64,000 nt of DNA from Aradus depressus (Eukaryota > Arthropoda > Insecta > Hemiptera > Aradidae). The notes beneath the pieces are model-generated. The model searched no databases. It was not told where the DNA came from and saw only the letters and a list, made by a program, of their open reading frames with translations. The stretch is from NCBI GenBank assembly GCA_963662175.1, contig OY759222.1, positions 2,338,713-2,402,712 of the forward strand. The letters are read 5' to 3'. The translations under genes and the position numbers were made by a program. Positions 1-8,883 of the stretch are shown here, in pieces; the first letter of the stretch is position 1, and every line of letters starts with the position of its first letter.

Positions 1-402
1 GTCTTGATTCTAGAGGGTCAATCTATTGCTTGGAGCGGTGAGAATAGAGCGGTCTGATATCTCTGGATCCTCCCAATCTTGATTCTAGAGGGCCAACCTG
101 TTTCTTGGAACGGTGAGAATAGAGCGGTCTGATATCTCTGGATCCCCCCAGTTTTTATTCTAGAGGGCCAACCTGTTGCTTGGAACTGTGAGAATAGAGC
201 GGTCTGATATCTCTGGAAACCCTCTAGAATCAAGACTGGGTGGATCCAGAGATATCAGACCGCTCTATTCTCACCGTTCCAAGCAACAGGTTGGCCCTCT
301 AGAATCAAGACTGGGAGGATCCAGAGATATCAGACCGCTCTATTCTCACCGCTCCAAGCAACAGGTTGACTCTCTAGAATCAAGACTGGGAGGATCCAGA
401 GA
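1..402. repeat. Head-to-head inverted tandem array, unit about 75 bp
   Basis: Three units (part of which reads TTGATTCTAGAGGG, then GAATAGAGCGGTCTGATATC) run in one direction to about 217. The same unit then continues in reverse complement (GATATCAGACCGCTCTATTC, then CCCTCTAGAATCAA) to about 402. The switch point is near 217, inside one unit. The open frames here come from the repeat and are not genes. The array may extend left of the window. Confidence 0.9.
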
Positions 403-410
403 TGCCCGAA

Positions 411-540
411 GAGCCACCCGCAGGGGAGGGGTGGGGGGGGGGGGGTCGGGCACGCTAGCAGGGCTAAGGGCTCCAAAGAGCCACCCGCTGGGGAGGGGCG
501 GGGAGGGGGGGGCACGCTAGCAGGGCTAAGGGCTCCAAAG
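411..540. repeat. GC-rich 67-bp direct duplication with poly-G runs
   Basis: GAGCCACCCGC starts at 411 and again at 478. Each copy holds a poly-G run followed by GGGCACGCTAGCAGGG and GGCTCCAAAGA. Runs of up to 13 G make it a candidate G-quadruplex-forming stretch. The base composition is sharply unlike the AT-rich DNA to its right. Confidence 0.85.
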
Positions 541-809
541 ATACAATATTTTTTTTTCTATAAATTCCTTTTACGTTTCCGCGGTGGTTATTGGCCAAAA
601 AACATTTCTCATCTTACATTTTTTCAAAGTAAATATTTGATTTATGTGTATATAGTATCGATAGGCGTTATCGAATCGTTCTGTAGTTCTCTATTTATGG
701 TTCCAAAGTTCTATACGACAGAGCCGGGTTGAGGGGAGTAGTTAACGTAGTATCGATAGGCCTAATCCAATCTCTCTCCGTTTTTATACTCCTGCGCTCT
801 ATGGAAAAC
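541..809. other. Non-coding spacer, no gene seen
   Basis: AT-rich sequence without a convincing open frame. A short motif, GTAGTATCGATAGG or nearly so, occurs twice (near 653 and 749). Confidence 0.6.
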
Positions 810-1099
810 CTATTAACGAGTGAACTTGAATGAAATAAAACTAGTTTATTTGTGGTATTGTCTATTTCACATAATATATATACATGGGCGTACTTTCGGT
901 ATTTCTACCGTCCTCAGCCGAAAGCATAAGAGAAAAGACTAACTTCGATAGAAATACCGAAAGCACTCCCATCTATATAATATATTATATTATGTGAAAT
1001 AGACAATACCACAAATAAACTAGTTTTATTTCATACAAGTTCATTTGAATTATTTCACAATATCTCTGCAATAATGTCAGTTATCACTATTAACGAGTG
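810..1099. mobile_element. Foldback (palindromic) MITE-like element
   Basis: Two arms of about 100 bp (about 822-925 and 945-1043) are near-perfect reverse complements. Both contain TGTCTATTTCACATAATATA or its complement, plus CTTTCGGTATTTCT. A loop of about 20-40 bp separates them. The 13-bp direct repeat CTATTAACGAGTG occurs at 810-822 and 1087-1099. It could be a target duplication, although the right copy lies about 44 bp beyond the hairpin arm. There is no coding capacity. Family unknown. Confidence 0.6.
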
Positions 1100-1488
1100 T
1101 TTGTCCCTGTTTATTGTGTTGTGTTTTCAATTTATTTAGGCATGAATGTCAATTAAACTTTCTATAAATATATTCCAATGTTACTTTTCGTTAATTAAGT
1201 GGCTTTGATATAACTCACCATTAACTTTAATCAGAATTGAAAGCAACTAAAGGACTTACCTATGTTGTTCTATTATAACTTAATAGTTTGATTTTAGGTT
1301 CGCATTATTTATCTGACTTTATGAAAACTATTAGAAGTTATAACACCTTATTTAGGTGCTAAAGAAGTAGAAAAAACCAAACTTTATGCCAACGAATAAC
1401 GATGGGTACATATACGCCTACTTAAAGTTACAAACCTGTGTAAAGTTACCAACCTGTGTAAAGTTACTAACCGGGCGAAGGGGGTATA
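1100..1488. other. AT-rich spacer with a short triplication
   Basis: No gene seen. Three consecutive near-copies of a 17-bp motif (GTTACCAACCTGTGTAAA) lie at about 1427-1472. Confidence 0.5.
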
Positions 1489-2112
1489 CAGGGATGGTAT
1501 TCATAATAGCAAATACGAATACGAATATATTCACAAAAATTAGTATCTATGAATACGAATATATTCATATTCACATATTTGAATATGAATATATTCGTAT
1601 TCATAGCTGGGAATTCGAATACAGTTGTATATGTATCGTATGCATATTTGTGAATATGACGAACGAAAATCAAATTTTAGATGATACCACTCATTACTAT
1701 ACCACTCGTTATAAATCCAAAATTATTACCGTATTCGATGGGTAGGATTTATGCACTTTGGACCGTAAGGACATACACAATTTTCAAACGATTAAAAAAA
1801 AAATTATCCGCTCAAACGGTTTGTCAAGTGTCTCATTTAATAGCAGGCTATTATTGGGAAATAAAATAAGTAAATATTCGATTAGTAACAAACGCGTTTT
1901 TGAGACCTAGAGCTATCATACGTATATATGAATACAACTTTATTTGAATTCACAGCTATGAATACCAATATATTTGTATTTGTAGATGTGAATACGAATA
2001 TATTCATATTCAAAGGTGTGAATATGAATATATTCACAAAACTATTCATAGTTAATAATTTTTGTGAATATATTCGTATTCGTATTTCCGATTACGAATA
2101 TGCCCATCCCTG
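1489..2112. mobile_element. hAT-like non-autonomous element with about 55-bp terminal inverted repeats
   Basis: The left end begins CAGGGATGG and the right end finishes CCATCCCTG. After that, the ends match for about 55 bp (AAATACGAATACGAATATAT, CACAAAAATTA), with a small indel. CAGGGATGG-type termini are characteristic of hAT superfamily MITEs. The interior is made of repeated palindromes of GAATACGAATATATTC type and encodes no transposase. The expected 8-bp duplication is only partly kept: 1481-1488 and 2113-2120 share their last five bases (GTATA). Confidence 0.6.
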
Positions 2113-2565
2113 CTTGTATATGTATATAGATAATACAGTATAAACCGTATTGTCAAAAAAACAAAAACATTAAGATACGGAGTGCCAAATAGTGCAAGGA
2201 CAAACAGGTTAGGTAAACAGTAAGCAAATCAATAACTTTAAGAGAGAACATGTAGATGTAATGACCAACAAGTGGAATACATGAACCAACCATTATAAAA
2301 ACATTACCTTTAGCCATGGCGTTATTTCAATAATGAAAATATAATCTATTTAGAGACCACTACGTAAAGAGGGTTCAAAATATAATCTATTTAGAGACCA
2401 CTACGTAAAGAGGGTTCAAAATCGGTTTTTTTGAGTTAATATATTGTTAGTTACTTTCCAAGATCTTATTATTTCTAAGTATGATTTACATCACTATATA
2501 ATATATATTTCATTTCATTTATGTAAAAAAAAAAAATACATCGTTCCACGAATCCAAAAAAATCC
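2113..2565. other. AT-rich spacer containing a 41-bp tandem duplication
   Basis: No gene seen. An exact 41-bp direct duplication (ATAATCTATTTAGAGACCAC and on) occupies 2341-2381 and 2382-2422. Confidence 0.75.
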
Positions 2566-3413
2566 TTGTGCAAGCCCGGAGAGCAGCAGCCTTTTTAAGG
2601 GTTACAAAGACCTAACGTATTGTCTCTACGGCTGCGCTATAGACTTGCTCTTGGACGGGGCTGTCGCCTAGTACTTTTGTAGATGCAATTTGCCTTTAGG
2701 AGCAGATATAGATGAGCCCTTACGTCTATCCCTGAAGGAAGAGATGCGCTGATAGTGCAGACCAGAGCGTTGCAAGGACATAGCCCAGGAATGGATTGTG
2801 GAGAAATGGCAACAGCGATGTTGTCATGATCATCGGATGGCCGAACGACCTATGCATATTTTCCGGAAATCCGGGTACATCTGGACTCTACATGGATACT
2901 TCCTGACCACTGGATGTCTCATATACTATCAGGTCACGGAGATTTCAACTCCAAGCTATTCTTCTTTAAGAGGACGAACAACCCGAACAGTTCGTGCGGC
3001 GGAGTCGAGACTGCAGAACATATGGTCCTCGAATGCCCGGTATACGACGGGCCTAGGGCGGAGTTGATATGCGGGACAGGATCGTATCTGGGACTCGACC
3101 TACGGCAGATGGTGACGAAAACCGGCTACCCAATGTTCAGCCGATTTGTCGCCTCCTGGCGGAAAAAGAAGTAAGCACTATGACCCTGCGCCGGGGAGGC
3201 CTGCAGTCGCCCCCGGCGCCCCATCGTACTACAGCCAACGATCGCCCTACATTTATCCCGAGCTCTCTCGGCGCGCCAAAAAATTAGCGCCTAGCCTACC
3301 ATAGCAACAGATATTAATTTTATTTTTGTTATATTTGATAGGTAATAAAATTGTTAAATCCCCCCCCCCCCCCCCCCGACGATTCAGCGATGGTGTCGTG
3401 GCCTCTCAAAAAA
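2566..3413 (+). pseudogene. 5'-truncated R1/SART-like LINE, ORF2 C-terminus and 3' UTR
   Basis: The sequence parallels the LINE copies at 59.4-62.6 kb. It starts near CTTGTGCAAGCCC and encodes the ORF2 tail, which ends in a Cys/His zinc motif (CGGVETAEHMVLECP), but the frames are broken. An internal deletion after about 2640 removes roughly 30 bp present in the other copies, and a stop replaces the usual Ser codon near 2670. The 3' UTR contains a run of about 18 C, then GACGATTCAGCGATGGTGTC and a short A tail near 3407-3413. This is a dead-on-arrival insertion with no endonuclease or catalytic RT region. Confidence 0.85.
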
Positions 3414-3623
3414 ATAATTGTGTAAAAATATGAACTGATTCGTTCAAACAGCCATTAACCAAATATAAAATGAATTTGCAATTAGCAACTCAAGGATACC
3501 TCGCATCTGAACAAATACCGACTGAGGTCAGAACACGTCGGAGGCTCTCAATATCTTCGAAACAATTTATGATTACTTGGTCGTCATAATACTTTAACAA
3601 AATTATAGATGAGGCTAAAAAAT
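3414..3623. other. Spacer, no gene seen
   Basis: AT-rich sequence between the LINE 3' end and the 86-bp array, without any supported feature. Confidence 0.5.
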
Positions 3624-4440
3624 AACTGCCCAAACTTTTTCCCAGAGAAGGAAATAAGAAGTCTACTGCCTATGAATGACAAACCACCCTTATTGTACAA
3701 ATTGCTAAATAACTGCCCAAACTTTTTCCCAGAGAAGGAAATAAGAAGTCTACTGCCTATGAATGACAAACCACCCTTATTGTACAAATTGCTAAATAAC
3801 TGCCCAAACTTTTCCCAGAGAAGGAAATAAGAAGTCTACTGCCTATGAATGACAAACCACCCTTATTGTACAAATTGCTAAATAACTGCCCAAACTTTTC
3901 CCAGAGAAGGAAATAAGAAGTCTACTGCCTATGAATGGCAAACCACCCTTATTGTACAAATTGCTAAATAACTGCCCAAACTTTTCCCAGAGAAGGAAAT
4001 AAGAAGTCTACTGCCTATGAATGACAAACCACCCTTATTGTACAAATTGCTAAATAACTGCCCAAACTTTTCCCAGAGAAGGAAATAAGAAGTCTACTGC
4101 CTATGAATGACAAACCACCCTTATTGTACAAATTGCTAAATAACTGCCCAAACTTTTCCCAGAGAAGGAAATAAGAAGTCTACTGCCTATGAATGACAAA
4201 CCACCCTTATTGTACAAATTGCTAAATAACTGCCCAAACTTTTCCCAGAGAAGGAAATAAGAAGTCTACTGCCTATGAATGACAAACCACCCTTATTGTA
4301 CAAATTGCTAAATAACTGCCCAAACTTTTCCCAGAGAAGGAAATAAGAAGTCTACTGCCTATGAATGACAAACCACCCTTATTGTACAAATTGCTAAATA
4401 ACTGCCCAGACGTTTTCCCAGAGAAGAAAATAAGAAGTCT
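3624..4440. repeat. Tandem array, about 10 copies of an 86-87 bp unit
   Basis: AACTGCCC recurs at 3624, 3711, 3798, 3884, 3970, 4056, 4142, 4228, 4314 and 4400. The copies are nearly identical and include GACAAACCACCCTTATTGTA. The first two have an extra T in TTTTTCCC, giving 87 bp; the rest are 86 bp. The short frames across it do not persist through the 86-bp copies. The very low divergence suggests recent expansion or homogenisation. Confidence 0.95.
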
Positions 4441-4500
4441 ATGCACCACAAAATGAATGTTCAATCATTCTAAACAGATTATACCACAACAAAGCCTCCT

Positions 4501-4851
4501 ATGACCGATTCGAAGAGAAACAACAAAGGCAAAGACAAACCCAGCGTCACTACCAAAATTACACCAGGCCCAAAATTGTCCCCAAACGAAATCACCTAAG
4601 GGAATTATAGTAGCGAAACTCATCCCGAATCTATTATGGAAACCCAAATAAATGTATATCACGAAGAACTTCAAACAATACATTCAGCCATAAAGACCAA
4701 AATTGACAAAGAGAAACAAGAACTAACTACGAAATTGAATCAGGAGCGCAAAGATCCCGAATTACCGGAAAAAATAATGGTTAGGAAATCAACACACAGA
4801 AAAACCGATAGTCAATATAAACCGGAAATCATAATAAAAACAGGAAAGTAA
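4501..4851 (+). pseudogene. Lys/Glu-rich coiled-coil fragment, possibly retroelement gag
   Basis: One frame runs from ATG at 4501 to 4851 with a stop near 4597. A second Met at 4636 opens a 71-residue charged stretch (METQINVYHEELQTIHSAI and on) likely to form a coiled coil. It lies directly upstream of the env-like fragment at 5082, so it could be the gag end of the same decayed element, but no diagnostic gag motif is present. The assignment is a guess from position and composition. Confidence 0.25.
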
Positions 4852-5081
4852 CAAATTCGAATACACCCTGAAATAATGAAGAGGCCCCCAAAACTACAAA
4901 GACAAGCCTAAATCTAAAGGTCATGTGTCGTTTGTTACAGATGCGGCCCCACCAGATGTTCCTATTCCTATCAGTGACATGGACGCAAAGTAGCTACTAG
5001 ATTACGGACGTAACAACAAGCTCCGGAATTATACCTGTACATATTAGTTCGTCATACTTCCCAAACAAATACTAGACCTCA

Positions 5082-5404
5082 GTGCACTCTATTAAATTCG
5101 TCAATCTCTTAAACCAACTCCAAAAAACGGAGAAACTAATCAAAAGATACCAAAACGATAATACGAGTACTCTGACAGCTTACTATAGACTGATCATAAA
5201 ACAATACGAACTTACAAAAAACAAACTCTCTTACCTACTACAAAAAGATCCAATACAGCAGACAAACGTAGCAAAAAGAACAAAAAGTGGATTAATGAAT
5301 AGACTAGGAATAGCCATTAGTTGTCTTACCGGTAATATGGAAGCCGCCGACAAAGAAAAATATGACATCATTAACCATATCAAAACCACAGGGGCAACAT
5401 CTTA
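5082..5404 (+). pseudogene. Errantivirus-like envelope (F-type fusion protein) fragment
   Basis: The 135-residue frame contains a basic stretch followed by a glycine-containing hydrophobic segment (KRTKSGLMNRLGIAISCLTG) and an acidic segment with ADKEKYDIINHI. This arrangement (cleavage-like basic site, GL-N-LG, then an aspartate-rich turn) is typical of insect errantivirus Env just after the cleavage site. Most of the protein is absent: no transmembrane anchor and no cysteine-rich ectodomain follow, because LINE-derived sequence begins at about 5405. The preceding residues are Gln/Lys-rich and helical. This is an old, incomplete remnant. The family assignment rests on the short motif only. 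Confidence 0.45.
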
Positions 5405-6558
5405 TTTTTTTTTTTCATTTATTGGTAATTTGTACAATGTACATTCAATTGTGCTAAAATCAAATAAAAACAAAACATCTGGCACTTGAATGAGGCCACT
5501 GACCAGCGTCAGTCCTCTTGATTAAGGTCGCTATGGTGCTTCCTCTTCAGACGACGTTCTGGTCTTGGCGGAGACAGGTGGAGAGGGATGGCACGTAGCA
5601 GAGGATTTTGATGATCTTGGATGGTCCGCAGCAGACTGGCGTAGCAAATAGGCAGACATTTTTTCACCTCAGGGATCTCAAGATTATCGTGTATAGTTTT
5701 GTTTCGGACAAATCAGGGCGCACTGATTATTCTTAAGGCCAGATTCTGGAGTGTCTGTATACGTTTGATTTGAGAATCCGAGGCAGAACCCCAGATAGAG
5801 CAGCCGTAAAGTCACATGGGCCTGATGAGCATCGTATAGACGAGCCTCTTGAGATGGAGGGGGAGTTGAGAGTTCTTGAGGAGGGGTGTCAACTGGTAAA
5901 GTCGATGTCTTAGCCTGTGCAGCAGCGAAGTGATGTGCTCGTTCCAGGTTAACTTGGTGTCCATGGTGAGTCATAGGTACCGAATTGAAGGAGTCTGTGG
6001 AACAAGGGCTCCGTTGAGGGTGAGCGGGCCTTCTACTTCTGTCCGTAGATAAGTGAATGGTACCAACGCTGACTTTTGAGGATTTAAATGTATCCTCCAT
6101 TTGGCACTCCAAACTTTCACCTCATCCAAGAAGTTGTGCAATTGTACTTCAGCGAGTCTACTGGAGGTGGCCTTACTCATTACAGCAACATCGTCGGCGA
6201 ATTGAGCAGTTGTGAGGCCGTTCTGCTGTGGAAAGTCGTGGGTGTATATTAGATATAAGAAGGGTCCAAGCACACTTCCCTGTGGGACTCCAGATAGCAT
6301 CGACTTGGACTGGGATTGGGCTCCTTGGTAGATGACAGAGAAGGTACGGTTGCTAAGATATGACTGCATTAGTCTCCAATAAGTGTCAGGCAGCAGCGGT
6401 TTCATTTTTAATAACAGTCCCTCATGCCAAACTTTATCGAAAGCTTTTTCAGTGTCAAGGAACAAGCCGAGACAAATCTGCTTCGTTTCGTATGTGTCCA
6501 GATCGTATCGACCACTCTGTGCAGCTGTTGTGGACAAGAGTGGCTCCGTTCCCATGTT
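5405..6558 (-). pseudogene. Jockey-clade LINE fragment: reverse transcriptase C-terminal half
   Basis: Read on the minus strand, the frame from about 6555 carries RT motifs: LDTEKAFDKVWHEGLLLKMK (motif A), SGVPQGSVLGPFLYLIYTHD (motif B) and FADDVAVM (catalytic motif C). The same frame continues past an in-frame stop at 5971-5973 into thumb-like sequence (KLTWNEHITSLLHRL) and a second stop near 5817. The 3' UTR reaches an AATAAA-like motif and poly(A), seen as T10-12 on the plus strand at about 5405-5416. The 5' end is truncated within the RT domain. It sits on the env-like fragment and probably cut it. Confidence 0.85.
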
Positions 6559-6750
6559 AAAACCTAAGTTTTATGACTACAACACTATGTTAAAGCTCAC
6601 ATACACAATCACTGTTCTTCGACTCTGGTAAACCCGAATTGAAACCCAGGCCTGTTAAGCAATGAGAAACTGCTTTGAAAAACTGATTTTTAATAACAAA
6701 AACACTTTTTAACTAAGTAAACTTTTCATTTTAAAAGACACTTTAAACTT
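6559..6750. other. Short spacer
   Basis: No feature supported. Confidence 0.4.
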
Positions 6751-6957
6751 CGGGGGCCATGGTGGCCGTGCGGGCTAGAGCGTAGGGCTTTGGTCGCATG
6801 GTCTCACCATGGTTTGCGGGTTCGAATCCCGTCCGGGAGTGAGTTTTATTTCGTAGATAGAACTCCCTCCCGGGTCCATGGATGTCTTAAATAATTATAT
6901 ATAACACATTGACATGGCTAATATGCACCGTACATAAAGCCAAAAAAAAAAAAAAAT
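6751..6957 (+). mobile_element. tRNA-derived SINE
   Basis: The head resembles a tRNA: an A-box-like TGGCCGTGCGG at 6763-6773 and a canonical B box, GGTTCGAATCC, at about 6819-6829 inside a T-arm (GCGGGTTCGAATCCCGTCC). A short tRNA-unrelated body follows and the element ends in an A-rich tail (about 6942-6955). The 5' acceptor stem and anticodon arm do not fold into a working tRNA, so it is called a SINE and not a tRNA gene. Transcription would be by Pol III from the internal boxes. Confidence 0.75.
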
Positions 6958-8038
6958 ATAGGTTATACCGACATTTTCACCGTAACAGCTGTACTTTAGC
7001 TGTATTTTTGTAATGTAAAAGTGTGAGGAAAATTCAACTTACTGAAGAAAATTGCTTTAAATGTTGCAGGTCTATATATTTCTCTTTGGAAATAGGCAAT
7101 TTCTTGGTATACGCTCGAGGTAGGATAGCCTGTTGTTCCCCGGGCGCGCACGAAGGAGCTGGTTCTTCCCCTGTGTGCTGTATTTCAAACGCTTGTTTGA
7201 CGCTTCTAAACCAGTTTTTCCCCCATTCGGACAATTCCATCGTGTCCGGCACCCTTCAAAACATATAGAACCGTCGTTACCTAACTTTCGAAAAAAAACT
7301 GAGTTAGCTGTTTTTTCCCCAGTGGTCTTCATATGGAAAGGCATTCCTACCACCTAGAACAAAACATTGATAACCAGATCAAAATCAATAAATAGACATA
7401 GTATACCTTTTGTAAAATATATCGAAGAAGTTAATCAATACTTAATATTTAATTATTAAAATATTGTTATTCACTCCACTTACGATAAAAAGAAGTTTTT
7501 AAAATGATCTACTCTTATAAAACTTAAGGATAATGAAACTATTGTAAATCTGTCTCATCACTTTCTAAATGTAGTTGATATCAAACCCTTACTAGCCTTA
7601 GGAACGCCCTATAATGTACACCCTTTGAACATTTCCTTCCACTCCCTAAAGTCCTTCTCCATCCCTGACTTATCCATGGAACAATTAGAAGATACATATT
7701 CTCCATATTCACTTTTATTAGAAGCGCAAACAGGTGACACTTGCCACGGCTGACCGGACACCAGCACCAACCCAGGTCGACCAGTACACTCTCCCTCTCA
7801 AAAAAACAGAATTCGCCGGAGTCTCATCTCCGGGACGGAAAATAATGGCTGTAATCCCAAGTTAGTTGAGACATTTACAAAAAATTAAAGAAAGGCTGCT
7901 ATTGTCACGGAAATTTATAATAACCGGACACCAGACCTGGAGGTGAAGAGCTTCTGGTCCTACCCACATATAGAGGAAGTATCCTTCAGACTAGTCAACG
8001 GGTTCCACAAAAGACAGAGTTGAGATCCCAGACAGGAG
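6958..8038. other. Unassigned spacer with a GC-richer block
   Basis: Short frames cover 7023-7357 on both strands, in a GC-richer block with TTGCAGGT near 7065, but none shows a recognisable domain. The stretch 7540-8038 has plus-strand frames interrupted by stops. It may belong to the same decayed element as the GIY-YIG-like fragment that follows. Confidence 0.4.
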
Positions 8039-8128
8039 TGGGGTCTACCAAATTACCTGCGAATGCGGCACGACCTATGTAGGCCAGTTCCAGTGTAGGA
8101 CCTCACACTCGACTGGTTCGAAAAAGTA
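8039..8128 (+). pseudogene. GIY-YIG-type endonuclease fragment (Penelope-like element?)
   Basis: The frame reads VYQITCECGTTYVGQF followed by CRTSHS. This matches the start of the GIY-YIG module at the C-terminus of Penelope-like retroelements (a vYkI-C-CG...YVGqT pattern). The catalytic Arg, Glu-His and C-terminal parts are missing. It is a short remnant identified by motif only. Confidence 0.4.
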
Positions 8129-8606
8129 GAAGAAAAACAAATTATTATTACATACATTAAACAAACAAAGCAGATAGGGGCGTTTGTTTTGTTTGAGAAA
8201 GGAGTGGGGGCCAACCTGGCTGACCCCAATCGGTCAGCATCCAACTTGACCAGGGGTTGAGCCTATAGCTGTTATTACCTCCTCCCTACTTATAGGTAAT
8301 TTTACGTGTAATATTTTTAGTTGATAATATATTTTTTATTTATTTTTTATGTATTTTCAATGTCTTATTTTAATAATATTACTTAGCACTTCATCACTTT
8401 TTAAGGTTGAAAAAATGGTCACTTTTTATGTTTTTTTCAACTTTTCGGTACCCGCCTCTCGGAACGGTTTAACTAGGATAGCATTCATCATAGAACAATG
8501 GGAGTCTTCCTGGAAGAACGAGACATCTAACAAGTAGTGGATGATAAAGGACACCGTGAGGCCCTGGAAGAGCAGCCGAAGGGACAGAAGAAGAGAGGGA
8601 GTGGTG
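8129..8606. other. Spacer before the LINE
   Basis: No gene seen. The last 21 bases (8586-8606, AGAAGAAGAGAGGGAGTGGT and on) closely match 14288-14308 and may be the target-site duplication of the LINE that follows. Confidence 0.45.
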
Positions 8607-8883
8607 TGTCAACCTCCGCCGCGAGAGGTTGCCTTATAAACAGTCTCTCCATCGAGTGTTTATCCGAAGTGTACAAGTGAGTTATTGTTAGGTTTGACGC
8701 TGCTATACCCTGGCAGGGTATTGAAGGAGGTGAAATACAAAATTTCACCTCAATCGGTCCGGTAGTGTGGTGTACATTTAAGTGAAAAAAAAAAGTGAAT
8801 TTAAAATCTTAAATACGGAACCCAGTCTAGTGTGGCGAGGAGATAAGACGAGTAGGCGTGTCTAGTGTCCCCCACCCAGCGCT

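Noticed and set aside
3624..4440. CRISPR array
   Set aside because: Whole units are repeated without unique spacers, and the setting is eukaryotic.
6751..6840. A true tRNA gene
   Set aside because: A and B boxes are present, but acceptor and anticodon stems do not pair properly and an A-rich tail follows; SINE.
7023..7357. THAP-type or zinc-finger exon
   Set aside because: Cys residues and a TTGCAGGT junction attracted attention, but no frame gives a recognisable domain.
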